A stretch of 33,502 bases of DNA from an uncultured Treponema sp. (GTDB lineage Bacteria; Spirochaetota; Spirochaetia; Treponematales; Treponemataceae), in contig CAMGTC010000004.1 in assembly GCA_946061765.1 (NCBI GenBank), forward strand, positions 1-33,502, in the 5' to 3' direction. Below are positions 23,448 to 32,357 of this stretch, in pieces. Position 1 is the first letter of the stretch; every line of letters begins with the position of its first letter. The position numbers and the translations under genes were made by a program. Under the pieces are notes generated by a model. That model was not told where the DNA came from and searched no databases. It was given only the letters and a program-made list of their open reading frames with translations.

Positions 23448-24434
23448 TTGACAGGAAGAGTTACAGCAGGGACAAATAATCTTTTTACTGTTGAATGCGA
23501 TGACGGGGTAATCAGATATTGTACAATTAAGGGAAAGGTGTTAAAAGCCGATACCGAGTTTTATAATCCAATAGCTCCGGGTGATTTTGTTGAAATCGAA
23601 GTTGACCCATTAAATGATGAAAAAGGTCAGGTTTTAAATATCCAGGCAAGAAAAAATACTTACTTAAGATGGAATGTAAAAGGGCGTTGTCCTCAACTGC
23701 TGGCAAGTAATCTTGATTATTTGATTTTAGTAACAACTCCAGATCAGCCGCCTTTTAGACCAAGATTTACCGACAGAGCCCTGGCTCAGGCAGAACATCA
23801 GGGAATAACTCCTGTAATTGTTTGTAATAAATGGGATTTAGCAAATTTAATGCAAAATGACGGTCGAATGGAAGAATATGAAGCCATAGAAAGACGTCTT
23901 ACAATCTGGGAAGAACTTGGTTATAAAGTTTTAAGAATATCTGCAAAAACTGGTGAAGGTATGCTTCAGTTTGCTCAGTTACTTGAAGATAAGCTGTCTG
24001 CTTTTGTAGGCCAAAGTGGTGTTGGAAAGTCCAGCCTTATTAATGTAATGGATAGTAATGTTGTATTAAAAACAGGCAGCCTTTCAAAAAAATATGGGCG
24101 GGGAAATCATACAACAACAAAAGGCTCTTTAATTCATCTTACTTTGAACGAAGCTTTGATGGATGGCTTACAGGGTAGGAAAGCAGACATTATTGATACT
24201 CCCGGAATAAGACGTTTTGTTTTAGATCAGGTAGAAAGTCGAGATTTAGGTTTGTATTTCCGCGAAATTGAACCTTATATAGGAAAATGTAAATTTGGAC
24301 TTGATTGTAAACATTTGTCAGAACCTGACTGTGCCGTAAAAGAGGCTTTGCAGGAAGGTAAAATCAGTCCCGAAAGATTTGACAGTTTTATGAGAATTGC
24401 AGAAGAAATTAGAACTGGAAATTGGCAAGATTAA
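23448..24434 (+). CDS. rsgA: Ribosome small-subunit-dependent GTPase A
   Basis: RsgA is a circularly permuted GTPase that checks late 30S ribosome assembly. The 328-residue protein has an OB-fold N-terminus (about 1-75). The permuted G motifs follow in order: NKWD at 127-130, SAKTGEG at 165-171, GQSGVGKSS at 188-196 and DTPG at 250-253. The C-terminal zinc site is Cys281, Cys287, His289 and Cys295. The start is TTG at 23448, supported by the TAGGAG site about 7 nt upstream and by the OB-fold beginning right there. It is 18 nt after the permease and 22 nt before mutS2. Confidence 0.96.
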   Translation: MTGRVTAGTNNLFTVECDDGVIRYCTIKGKVLKADTEFYNPIAPGDFVEIEVDPLNDEKGQVLNIQARKNTYLRWNVKGRCPQLLASNLDYLILVTTPDQPPFRPRFTDRALAQAEHQGITPVIVCNKWDLANLMQNDGRMEEYEAIERRLTIWEELGYKVLRISAKTGEGMLQFAQLLEDKLSAFVGQSGVGKSSLINVMDSNVVLKTGSLSKKYGRGNHTTTKGSLIHLTLNEALMDGLQGRKADIIDTPGIRRFVLDQVESRDLGLYFREIEPYIGKCKFGLDCKHLSEPDCAVKEALQEGKISPERFDSFMRIAEEIRTGNWQD

Positions 24435-24456
24435 CTTAATTTACGAATAAATAATT

Positions 24457-27000
24457 ATGAATAAAAAAACTCTAAACGAAATTGATTATTATAGAATAAG
24501 AGAAGAGATTTCTTCTTATTGTTTAACCCAGGAAGGAAAATATTCTTTAGATAATCGCGATCCTGTTTTTGACCTTGAAAAAATTGAATTTTACAAGGCT
24601 TGCAGCCGGGAATGGGAAAAATATATTACCTCTGTAAGAACTCAGCCTTTTTCTGCATGGGGGCCAATTCATGGTTTATATGCAATCATAAAAACAAAAG
24701 GGGCCTCTTTAACTTTGGAACAGGTTAGAGATCTTGGGCTTTTTATTCTGTCTGTAAAAAAAGTAAAAGAATCAATTGCAAATCATCAGGTGGAGCTGGA
24801 ATTAAAAGTATTACCCTCAAAAGTTCAGGAACTTCCAGATTTAGAAGACAGTGAAAAGAAAATCTTTAGAATTATAAATGCGGACGGCCAATTAAAGGAT
24901 TTATCAGAGATTCTTGCTATACGCTCACAAATTGCTTCTTTAAATCAAAAAATAAAAAATATAATGAGGTCTTTTACAAGTAATCCAAAACTTGCAAATG
25001 TACTTGAATCTTCTGTCCCAGTTTTAAGGGGAAATCACCAGGTATTAGCTGTAAAGAGCAATCAGCAGAATAAAATTCCTGGCATTATTTATGAATTTTC
25101 TCAAACAGGACAAACAGTTTATATTGAGCCTGATGAAGCGGTACTCTGCAGTAATGAGTTAATTCAAAAAGAACATCAGCTTGAAGTAGAAATTAAAAGA
25201 ATTTTGACCGAATTAACAGAAAGTCTTGCCTCTTCAATTCCTTTGTTTAAACAGGCACTTCCAATTATGGAATTATTTGATACTACCTATGCGGCAGCAC
25301 GCTGGGGGCTTGAACATAATTGTATTTATTCTTTGCCTTTGGAAAAAGAACAGGCTCCACTTTTACTTGGGGCAAGACATCCTCTTTTGGGAGATAAAGC
25401 AGTTCCTATTGATATAAGATTTATGGCAGGAAAGAGAATTTTAATTATTACAGGGCCAAATACTGGTGGTAAAACTGTTTCTTTAAAAACTTTTGCCCTT
25501 CTTGCCATGTTGAATCAGACTGGATTTCCAATTCCCGCAGCAGAAGCTACAAGTCTTCCAATTTTTTCAAATGTTTTTGCTGATATTGGTGATGATCAGT
25601 CTTTGGACCAGAGTTTGTCTACTTTTAGTGGGCACATGAAAAATATTGCCCAGGCAGTAAACGCCGCAAATTCAACAAGTTTAATTTTATTAGATGAATT
25701 GGGCAGTGGAACAGATCCTCAGGAAGGTAGTGCTATTGCAATGAGTCTTCTTGATACTCTGATAGAAAAAAAATCTTTTGTACTGGTTACAACCCATCAT
25801 GGAGTTTTAAAAAATTACGGCTATACAAATCCAGCCTGTATTAATGCAAGTGTAGAATTTAATGCAAGTACGCTATCTCCTTCTTATCATCTTTTGATGG
25901 GAGTTTCTGGAGAAAGTCATGCTTTGGATATTGCTCAAAAAAGCGGGCTTCCAAAAGTGATTGTTCAAAAGGCAAGATCTTATATTTCTGCAGAGCAGGT
26001 TGATGTTTCTACTTTGATTAAAGGGTTAAATCAAAAACATCAGGAATTAGATAAATTAAAAAGTCAGGCAGATTCGGCTTTAAAAGACCTGGAAGAAAGA
26101 AGTATAAAATTAAAAGAAAAGGAAATTGAAAATAAGAAGCGGGAACATCAGCTTAAGGCTGGAAAACAGCAGGAATTAAATGATTTTTTAATTCACACCA
26201 GACGTGAACTTGAAAATCTTGTAAGAAATTTAAAAGAAGGCCAACTTACAAAAGATAAAACTAAGGGTGTAAAAAACTTTATTTCCGAACTGGAAAAAAA
26301 TGTAGATCGATTTGAAGAAAAATATGAAGCCGAAGAAGAAAAATTAGAAAAAGCTCAGGCTGAATTACAAAAACTTTTAAAAAGTCAAAGATCTCATACT
26401 TCAAATAAAAAGACAAAGAAAAAAATGAGTAATGCAGAGGCCCTAAAATTTGCTTCTGTTCAAAATCAGGGAGCTGTAAATCTTACTCAGGAAAAATCTG
26501 ATAAAAATATTCAATTAAAATTTCAGGAGGGGGCTGAAGTAATTTCAAAATCAACTGGGGCACAGGGATTAATTTTACAGGCTGGAAAGAAAGGCTATTG
26601 GCAGGTTCAGTTTGGAAGTGTAAAAATGTCTATCAGGGAAAAAGATTTAACTCTTGTAGAAAGGAAAAATACTCTGGAAAATAAAGCTTCATATACTTTT
26701 GAGCTTAATAGTAAAGAGGTAAATGGAAATATAATTACCGAAAAAGATTCTTCAAGACCTGTTTTTGAATTAAGATTACTTGGTATGCATGTTGACGAAG
26801 CATTAAAAGCCCTGGAAAGACAACTGGATTTATGCGCACTTTACAATTTTACAAATTTCAGTGTAATTCATGGTAAGGGTAATGGTATTTTACAGCAGGC
26901 AGTTACAGATTATCTGTCTCACTCATCTCTTGTAAAATCTTTTGAATTTGCGTCAGCAGATGATGGTGGAACAGGAAAAACTTATGTTTCATTACTTTAA
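24457..27000 (+). CDS. mutS2: MutS2 ATPase with Smr endonuclease domain
   Basis: An 847-residue MutS2. The family lacks the mismatch-binding domain, opposes recombination and, in some bacteria, rescues collided ribosomes. A helical core (about 1-310) leads to the ATPase. Walker A is GPNTGGKT near 332-340, the ST-motif stretch is DQSLDQSLSTFSGHM, and Walker B is LILLDELGSGTDPQEGS near 408-424. A basic coiled-coil covers about 515-650. The C-terminal Smr nuclease domain spans about 770-847, with FELRLLGMHVDEA (usually LDLRG) and HGKGNGIL. Placement directly after rsgA, another ribosome factor, is suggestive. The ribosome binding site is weak, so coupling to rsgA is likely. Confidence 0.96.
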   Translation: MNKKTLNEIDYYRIREEISSYCLTQEGKYSLDNRDPVFDLEKIEFYKACSREWEKYITSVRTQPFSAWGPIHGLYAIIKTKGASLTLEQVRDLGLFILSVKKVKESIANHQVELELKVLPSKVQELPDLEDSEKKIFRIINADGQLKDLSEILAIRSQIASLNQKIKNIMRSFTSNPKLANVLESSVPVLRGNHQVLAVKSNQQNKIPGIIYEFSQTGQTVYIEPDEAVLCSNELIQKEHQLEVEIKRILTELTESLASSIPLFKQALPIMELFDTTYAAARWGLEHNCIYSLPLEKEQAPLLLGARHPLLGDKAVPIDIRFMAGKRILIITGPNTGGKTVSLKTFALLAMLNQTGFPIPAAEATSLPIFSNVFADIGDDQSLDQSLSTFSGHMKNIAQAVNAANSTSLILLDELGSGTDPQEGSAIAMSLLDTLIEKKSFVLVTTHHGVLKNYGYTNPACINASVEFNASTLSPSYHLLMGVSGESHALDIAQKSGLPKVIVQKARSYISAEQVDVSTLIKGLNQKHQELDKLKSQADSALKDLEERSIKLKEKEIENKKREHQLKAGKQQELNDFLIHTRRELENLVRNLKEGQLTKDKTKGVKNFISELEKNVDRFEEKYEAEEEKLEKAQAELQKLLKSQRSHTSNKKTKKKMSNAEALKFASVQNQGAVNLTQEKSDKNIQLKFQEGAEVISKSTGAQGLILQAGKKGYWQVQFGSVKMSIREKDLTLVERKNTLENKASYTFELNSKEVNGNIITEKDSSRPVFELRLLGMHVDEALKALERQLDLCALYNFTNFSVIHGKGNGILQQAVTDYLSHSSLVKSFEFASADDGGTGKTYVSLL

Positions 27001-27070
27001 ATTTGAGCGAAAGCAAAAAAGAATATATATTAAAAGAATAGTTAAAAGTTAGAAGAAGGTAAAAAGAAAA

Positions 27071-27856
27071 ATGGGATTTCTTGCTAGACAAGGTAGATCA
27101 ATAATCAATCGGGTAAAAGACTTTGGCTATGCTCTCGGTTATATTGGAAAATTATTGTCTTCCGGTTTAATGTTTATTAGACGCGGCCGGGTTTCTCGTA
27201 AAATTCTTGTAATGCAACTTCTTTTTACCTTTGTAGAAGCTCTTCCAATTTGCGCACTTTTAGGTATAGGAATTGGTACTTCTATTATTCTTATGGGAAA
27301 TGCCTTTCTTGTTTCTTTGGGACAGGCTCAACTTACATATCAGTTACTTGTAATAGTTGTAATGAGGGAGTTTGGTCCTCTCTTAATTGCCTTTGTTGTT
27401 ACTGCCAGATCTGCAACGGCTATTGCAACTGAAATTTCTACAATGGTTGTTAATCACGAAGTAGAAGCTTATATTTCAGTCGGAGTAAATCCTCTGGATC
27501 ACATTGCAGCTCCTCGTCTTTTGGGTGTAACTTTTTCCCTCTTTTTTTTAAATCTGTATTTTTCTATTTTTGGACTTATAGCTCCGGCCATTGTAATTCA
27601 GTTTATTTCTACAACAAGTATTTCCGATTATTTTAATAATCTTTTTACCGCTATTGAAGTCAAATACATTGTAATTTCAATATTAAAAAGTTTAATTTTT
27701 GGAATGATAATTGCTACTTCGGCTACTTATTATGGTTTTAAAGCGGGCAGGGCTTCTACCGATATTCCTATTTCTGGTTTAAAGGCTGTAAGTAAATCAT
27801 TTAGTTTGTGCGTTTTGGCAGATGTATTTATTACAGCTCTGTCTTATATTCTTTAG
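27071..27856 (+). CDS. MlaE-family ABC transporter permease
   Basis: The 261-residue membrane permease of an MCE-type lipid transporter. It has an amphipathic N-terminus, then about five TM segments. Family motifs are VVMREFGPLLIAFVVTARSATAIATE at about 97-122 and the EVEAYISVGVNPLDHIAAPRLLG coupling segment near 132-154. In Mla systems MlaE pairs with the MlaF ATPase and the MlaD ring to move phospholipids between the inner and outer membranes. An AAGGT site precedes the ATG. The gap to the ATPase is 8 nt, so this begins a compact operon of at least four genes. Confidence 0.93.
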   Translation: MGFLARQGRSIINRVKDFGYALGYIGKLLSSGLMFIRRGRVSRKILVMQLLFTFVEALPICALLGIGIGTSIILMGNAFLVSLGQAQLTYQLLVIVVMREFGPLLIAFVVTARSATAIATEISTMVVNHEVEAYISVGVNPLDHIAAPRLLGVTFSLFFLNLYFSIFGLIAPAIVIQFISTTSISDYFNNLFTAIEVKYIVISILKSLIFGMIIATSATYYGFKAGRASTDIPISGLKAVSKSFSLCVLADVFITALSYIL

Positions 27857-27864
27857 GAGTTAAA

Positions 27865-28563
27865 ATGGCTTTATTGGAATTACGAAACATCTTTTTTGAA
27901 GTAGAAAATAAAACCATTCTTAATGATATAAGTCTTACTGTAGAAAAGGGTGAAGTTGTTGCATTTCTGGGAACTCCGGGTAGTGGAAAATCAACAGCTT
28001 TAAAAACTATTGCAGGTATCACTATTCCAACAAGAGGAAAAATTCTTTTTGAAGGAAAAGATATCATGAGTATGAATCATAAGGAGAATGTAAAATTTAG
28101 AGGTCGTTGTGGTTTTATGTTCCAAAACAGTGCCCTGTGGGCCAATCAGGATATTTTTCATAATTTCCTTTTACCTTTGCAAATCCACTTTCCTGATTTA
28201 GAAGCCGAAGATTATAAAAAAATAATAACTGAGATTTGTAAAATTGTTGGTTATGACAGATCTTTAAATATACGACCTGCAGATCTTTCAATTGGTGAAC
28301 AAAAAAGAATTGGACTGGGACGGGCTTTAATCTGCAATCCCGAAATTTTATTTCTGGATGAACCAACAGAATCTCTTGATGAAGATACAAGAAAACTGGT
28401 TGCAAAAATTCTTAAAAAATTTATAAAAGAAGGGAATACTGTTGTTTTTGTAAGTCATGATGTGGATTTTATTAATACTTTTGTTTGTAATAAATATTAT
28501 TTTGATAAAGGCTCTATAGTTGATAGAGTTTACTGTGCAGACGAAGATTGGAGTGTAGACTAA
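27865..28563 (+). CDS. MlaF-family ABC transporter ATPase
   Basis: This 232-residue ATPase powers the MCE transporter. I start at the ATG at 27865, which has an AGGAGT site; the longer in-frame extension from 27808 lies inside the permease gene and adds non-ABC sequence. Walker A is GTPGSGKST at 36-44. The Q-loop is GFMFQNSALW, where the stretch FQNSALW is typical of MlaF. The signature is LSIGEQKR. Walker B is LFLDEPTESLD and the switch His is in FVSHD. The start of the MlaD-like gene follows after 2 nt. Confidence 0.94.
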   Translation: MALLELRNIFFEVENKTILNDISLTVEKGEVVAFLGTPGSGKSTALKTIAGITIPTRGKILFEGKDIMSMNHKENVKFRGRCGFMFQNSALWANQDIFHNFLLPLQIHFPDLEAEDYKKIITEICKIVGYDRSLNIRPADLSIGEQKRIGLGRALICNPEILFLDEPTESLDEDTRKLVAKILKKFIKEGNTVVFVSHDVDFINTFVCNKYYFDKGSIVDRVYCADEDWSVD

Positions 28564-28565
28564 TT

Positions 28566-29510
28566 ATGAAAATTAAAATTAAGTTTGCTGATCAGATTGT
28601 TGGTACTTTAAGTATTTTTGCCATTGCAGCTTTAGTTTTTATTATCTTTTTTATTGGAGGAAAACAAAAGTGGTTTGTTCCCAAGCATCCTTATTATACA
28701 ATTATGAATTCTGCTTCCAGTCTTTCAGAAGGTATGGGAATAACTTACAAAGGTTTTACAATTGGAAAACTTACTAAAATTTCCCTTACAGAAGAAGATA
28801 AAGTAAGAATTGATTTTTATATATCAGACGAGTATATTCAAAAATCAACAGAAGGTTCTATTATTGAACTTGCAGTAAGTCCTATTGGAATGGGAGCTTC
28901 GATTAAATTCCATCCGGGAGTTTCTTCATCAATTATTGAAGACTCTTCCTTTATTCCAGAAAGAACTTCTGCTGAAGCACAAAAACTTATTGAAGAGAAA
29001 AAATGTATAATTGTTGATACAGTTGATTCTATGACATCAATTGTTTCAACTGCTATGGGTTTAGTTAAAGATATTGATGAGCTTATTAAATTACTCAACG
29101 ATACAATTTCTGGAAATCCTAATATTCCACTTGCAAATATTATTATTCAGCTTCAATCTACTGTAAATGAAGTAAATGGCATTCTTTCAAATGTAAATAC
29201 ACTCACAGCTTCTTTAAGCGATCCACAGGGCTTAGTTCCTCGTTTGCTTGAATCTGAAGAAACAAAAGGTTCTATTGATAGACTCTTTAATACAATTAAT
29301 ACAACAATTTCTGATGTAAATGGTATTTCAACTTCATTAAATGATGAAATGCCTCAGGTTTCTGTATTACTTGCTCAACTTCAGATTATGTTACAACAGG
29401 TTCAGGATGTTCTTGAAGGTGTAAAAAATAATCCCTTAATTAAGGGTGGTGTTCCAACTCATCTTAATGGAGAAAGTTCTACACCAAAATCTAGAGAGGA
29501 GAATTTCTAA
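28566..29510 (+). CDS. MlaD/MCE-domain substrate-binding protein
   Basis: The 314-residue periplasmic ring subunit of the lipid transporter, held by one N-terminal TM (about 12-31). The MCE domain spans about 40-118: YYTIMNSASSLSEGMGITYK, GFTIGKLTKISL, and the SPIGMGASIKF strand. A long helical tail (about 140-300) is rich in amphipathic repeats with NTITASL-like spacing, as in MCE proteins whose helices build a channel. I start at the ATG at 28566 (GGAGT site); the in-frame ATG at 28548 lies inside the ATPase gene and gives a poor N-terminus. The stop overlaps the next start by one base. Confidence 0.92.
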   Translation: MKIKIKFADQIVGTLSIFAIAALVFIIFFIGGKQKWFVPKHPYYTIMNSASSLSEGMGITYKGFTIGKLTKISLTEEDKVRIDFYISDEYIQKSTEGSIIELAVSPIGMGASIKFHPGVSSSIIEDSSFIPERTSAEAQKLIEEKKCIIVDTVDSMTSIVSTAMGLVKDIDELIKLLNDTISGNPNIPLANIIIQLQSTVNEVNGILSNVNTLTASLSDPQGLVPRLLESEETKGSIDRLFNTINTTISDVNGISTSLNDEMPQVSVLLAQLQIMLQQVQDVLEGVKNNPLIKGGVPTHLNGESSTPKSREENF

Positions 29511-30403
29511 TGAAATTGAATTTTAAAAATTATCTTTTTACTTCACTTTTACTCTCTTTTGTATTATTTACATCATGTGGTTCTAAGCCAAAAAGAACTA
29601 TGTTAATAAATACCGTTTCTACTTCAGCAGGAACAATGATTGAGAACGCAAAAGTTTCCTTATCTAGTGGAGATTTTGAAAAAGCTTATTACTTTCTTGA
29701 TAATGCCTGGAAAATGGCAATGTCTGTTGATAATAATGAATTACTTTTGACTGTTTGTCTTGTAAGAATATCAGTTTCTTTATCTCAGGCAGATGAAAGT
29801 ATAGAAAAGGCAAAGGAATATTTAAGCCAGGCAAAAAAATATGCCGCTCATACAGAAAATGTTGACCGCTCAATGGCATTAGTTGCTTTGAGTCAGGTAA
29901 GAATTGCATTAGCCGAAAAAAATAATGATTTTTCTTCATTTCAAACTATTCTTGATCAAAATAAAAGCAAAGTTGCTGATGATTTATATGAAAAAGCTCA
30001 GTTTGACAGTCTTAAAGCTGATGTATACAAGGCTAGTGGAAATTATAGCGAGGCAGAAAATTATTACATGGCAGCTTTAGATGTTTTTACAAAAGAGTGT
30101 TATCTTTCAGAACTTGGTGATAATTATTATAAGTTGTCACAAGTTCGTTCTTTGGCAGGAAACAAAAGTGGAGCTCTGGAAGCATTGGCTATGGCCATAA
30201 AATATGACCGTGATGAAGAAAATTCAAGAGCTCTTGCATCTGATTACTATGTAAAGGGAATTCTTTTAATGAAAGATAATCCAAGTAGTGATGACAAAGT
30301 AGCTGCAGAATATGCTTTTAAACATTCAGCAGATATTTATAATGCCCTGGATCTTCCTGAAATGGCACAAAAAAGTTTAGATAAATGGGAATCTTACAAA
30401 TAA
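29510..30403 (+). CDS. TPR-containing lipoprotein of the MCE operon
   Basis: A 297-residue lipoprotein. The signal ends in the lipobox LFTSC and Cys23 is the likely lipidated residue. The rest is almost entirely alpha-helical TPR-like pairs, for example SSGDFEKAYYFLDNAWKMA near 47-65, ASGNYSEAENYYMAALDVF near 176-194 and AGNKSGALEALAMAIKYD further on. It shares one base with the MlaD-like gene, so translation is coupled. This position in Mla operons of proteobacteria is held by MlaC/MlaB. None is present here, and this protein may be the spirochaete outer-membrane or periplasmic partner. That role is inferred from context. Confidence 0.83.
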   Translation: MKLNFKNYLFTSLLLSFVLFTSCGSKPKRTMLINTVSTSAGTMIENAKVSLSSGDFEKAYYFLDNAWKMAMSVDNNELLLTVCLVRISVSLSQADESIEKAKEYLSQAKKYAAHTENVDRSMALVALSQVRIALAEKNNDFSSFQTILDQNKSKVADDLYEKAQFDSLKADVYKASGNYSEAENYYMAALDVFTKECYLSELGDNYYKLSQVRSLAGNKSGALEALAMAIKYDRDEENSRALASDYYVKGILLMKDNPSSDDKVAAEYAFKHSADIYNALDLPEMAQKSLDKWESYK

Positions 30404-30406
30404 AAA

Positions 30407-31165
30407 ATGAGTGAATGGTTTGAATCTAGTGATTTTTGGACTAATTATGCACCAATAATGTTTGATGATGCTAGATGGGCAGAAGCTCCTGATGTTGCAG
30501 AGGCTCTGGTTAAAATTGCCGGTCTAAAGAAAAATTCAAAAGTTTTAGATGCTGGTTGTGGCGTAGGTAGAATTTCTGTTGAACTTGCAGCTCTTGGACT
30601 TGATGTTACGGGTATAGATATAATTCAAAATGAATTAGATGCTGCAAAAGAAAGTGCCCTTGCCGAAGGGGTTCCCTTAAAATTAATCAATGCAGATTTA
30701 CGAACATTTATTAGTAAAGAAAAGTATGATTGCGCAGTAAATCTATATACTTCTTTTGGATATTGTGATTCTATTCAGGAAGATATTATGATTTTAAAAA
30801 ATATTTATTCTTCTTTAAAAGATGGAGCTTATTTTATATTAGAATGTACTAGCAGAGAAACTGCAATTATGTATTTTACACCTGGGGAAGAATTTGAAAG
30901 AGCTGGATATACTGTAAGAACCCACTTCGAAGTAAAAGGAGCATGGGAAGGTTTACTTTCTCACTGGGATTTATATTCTCTTGGAGCTGGCAAAGATTCA
31001 AAACCGCTTATAAGTCATGAATTTGTGCAAAGACTTTATTCTGCAGCAGAATTAAGAGATATTCTTGTAAATATTGGTTTTAAAGAAGCAGACGTTTACG
31101 GTGACTTTGATTATTCTCCTTATAATCAAAATGCAAGAACTATGGTTATAGTTGCCAAAAAATAA
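30407..31165 (+). CDS. Class I SAM-dependent methyltransferase
   Basis: A 252-residue Rossmann-fold methyltransferase. The SAM-binding motif I is VLDAGCGVGRIS at 46-57, and the acidic residue at the end of strand 2 is Asp71 in VTGIDII. The motif IV region is YDCAVNLYTSFGYC, which is typical of the small-molecule methyltransferase_25/11 groups. The substrate is unknown. It starts 3 nt after the TPR lipoprotein gene, so it ends the MCE operon, but no direct link to lipid transport is visible. A ribosome binding site is not obvious (AAATAAAAATG), which fits coupling to the upstream gene. Confidence 0.88.
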   Translation: MSEWFESSDFWTNYAPIMFDDARWAEAPDVAEALVKIAGLKKNSKVLDAGCGVGRISVELAALGLDVTGIDIIQNELDAAKESALAEGVPLKLINADLRTFISKEKYDCAVNLYTSFGYCDSIQEDIMILKNIYSSLKDGAYFILECTSRETAIMYFTPGEEFERAGYTVRTHFEVKGAWEGLLSHWDLYSLGAGKDSKPLISHEFVQRLYSAAELRDILVNIGFKEADVYGDFDYSPYNQNARTMVIVAKK

Positions 31166-31181
31166 TTAATTGGCAGTTAAG

Positions 31182-31222
31182 TAAAAAAAAAAGAGCACTT
31201 TTTAAAAGTGCCCCTTTTCGTT
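31182..31222. terminator. Bidirectional rho-independent terminator
   Basis: The stem GCACTTTT/AAAAGTGC (31195-31211) is flanked by a run of ten As on its left, read as a U-run on the minus strand after asd, and by CCCCTTTT on its right for the plus-strand methyltransferase operon. It lies between two converging gene sets. The minus-strand side is the stronger. Confidence 0.8.
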
Positions 31223-31233
31223 TATCTAAAAGC

Positions 31234-32334
31234 TTAACCTAAATAATTTTTAGCTTTCAAAAGTTCAGCATTTAAGATTCCTCCTAAAGCTGCTCCACGT
31301 TTTGTATTATGGCTTAAAGCAACAAATTTAATGTCAAATACATTACATGGACGAAGACGACCAATTACACAAGCCATTCCTTTTTCTGTTTCGCGGTCAC
31401 GACGTGGCTGTGGACGATTTTCTTCATGGCGAACAACGATTGGATGTTCTGGAGCTGAAGGTAATTTTAATTCCTGTGGAAGAGATGTATAAGAAGTCCA
31501 TACTCTTTCAATTTCTTCAAGAGAAGGTTTTTTGTCTTCTGGCAAATCAAATTCCAAAGAAACACATGCTGTATGACCATCAATTACAGGAACACGTGTA
31601 CAAGTAGAAGAAACAATAGGATATTTTGCGTTTTCAATCTTACCGTCTTTTACACTTCCTAAAATTTTAAGGCACTCTTTTTCTGTTTTTTCTTCTTCAC
31701 CACCAATAAAAGGTACAATGTTATCAATCATATCGAATGAAGGAACTCCAGGATATCCTGCTCCTGATGTAGCCTGTAAAGTTGTTACAACCATTCTTTT
31801 AATTGGATAACCAGCTTGAATTAAAGCGTGAATTGGCATCATGTAAGTTTGAAGAGAACAGTTAGGTTTTACAGCAATAAAACCTTTGTCCCAGCCATGA
31901 TGTTTTTTCTGATCATCTATAACTTTAATGTGGTCATAGTTAATTTCTGGAATTAACATTGGTACATCTTCAGTCCAGCGGTTTGCAGAGGCATTTGAAA
32001 CAACAGGAATACCTTCTGCGGCATATGCGGCTTCAAGATTTTTAATATCATCTTTTTTTGGAAGTTCAAGGGCAGAAAATACAAACTGACATTTTCCAAT
32101 TGCTTTTTCTGCAATATTTGCATCTTCAACCATTAAATCTGCAACTCCGGCAGGAATATCAGAACCAATAAGCCAGCGGTTTTGTACAGCATCTTTATAT
32201 TTTTGTCCTGCAGAACGTGGTGAAGCAGCAACATATGTTACTTCAAACCAGGGATGGTCTTCCAGTAATTTAATGTAGCGCTGACCAACCATTCCTGTAG
32301 CACCTAAAACTCCAACTTTGATTTTTGAACTCAT
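31234..32334 (-). CDS. asd: Aspartate-semialdehyde dehydrogenase
   Basis: This 366-residue enzyme reduces aspartyl phosphate to aspartate semialdehyde with NADPH, feeding lysine/diaminopimelate, threonine and methionine synthesis. The dinucleotide motif is GVLGATGMVGQ at 8-18. The catalytic Cys159 is in KPNCSLQT and the His254 base is in VIDGHTACVS. The ATSGAGYPGVPSFDMIDN stretch and length fit the archaeal/fungal-type branch of the family, not the E. coli type. An AAGGAG site precedes the ATG. It lies 23 nt downstream of dapA, which uses its product, so the two form an operon. Confidence 0.95.
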   Translation of the reverse strand: MSSKIKVGVLGATGMVGQRYIKLLEDHPWFEVTYVAASPRSAGQKYKDAVQNRWLIGSDIPAGVADLMVEDANIAEKAIGKCQFVFSALELPKKDDIKNLEAAYAAEGIPVVSNASANRWTEDVPMLIPEINYDHIKVIDDQKKHHGWDKGFIAVKPNCSLQTYMMPIHALIQAGYPIKRMVVTTLQATSGAGYPGVPSFDMIDNIVPFIGGEEEKTEKECLKILGSVKDGKIENAKYPIVSSTCTRVPVIDGHTACVSLEFDLPEDKKPSLEEIERVWTSYTSLPQELKLPSAPEHPIVVRHEENRPQPRRDRETEKGMACVIGRLRPCNVFDIKFVALSHNTKRGAALGGILNAELLKAKNYLG

Positions 32335-32357
32335 TTCAGTCTCCTTAAAATAGTTTA

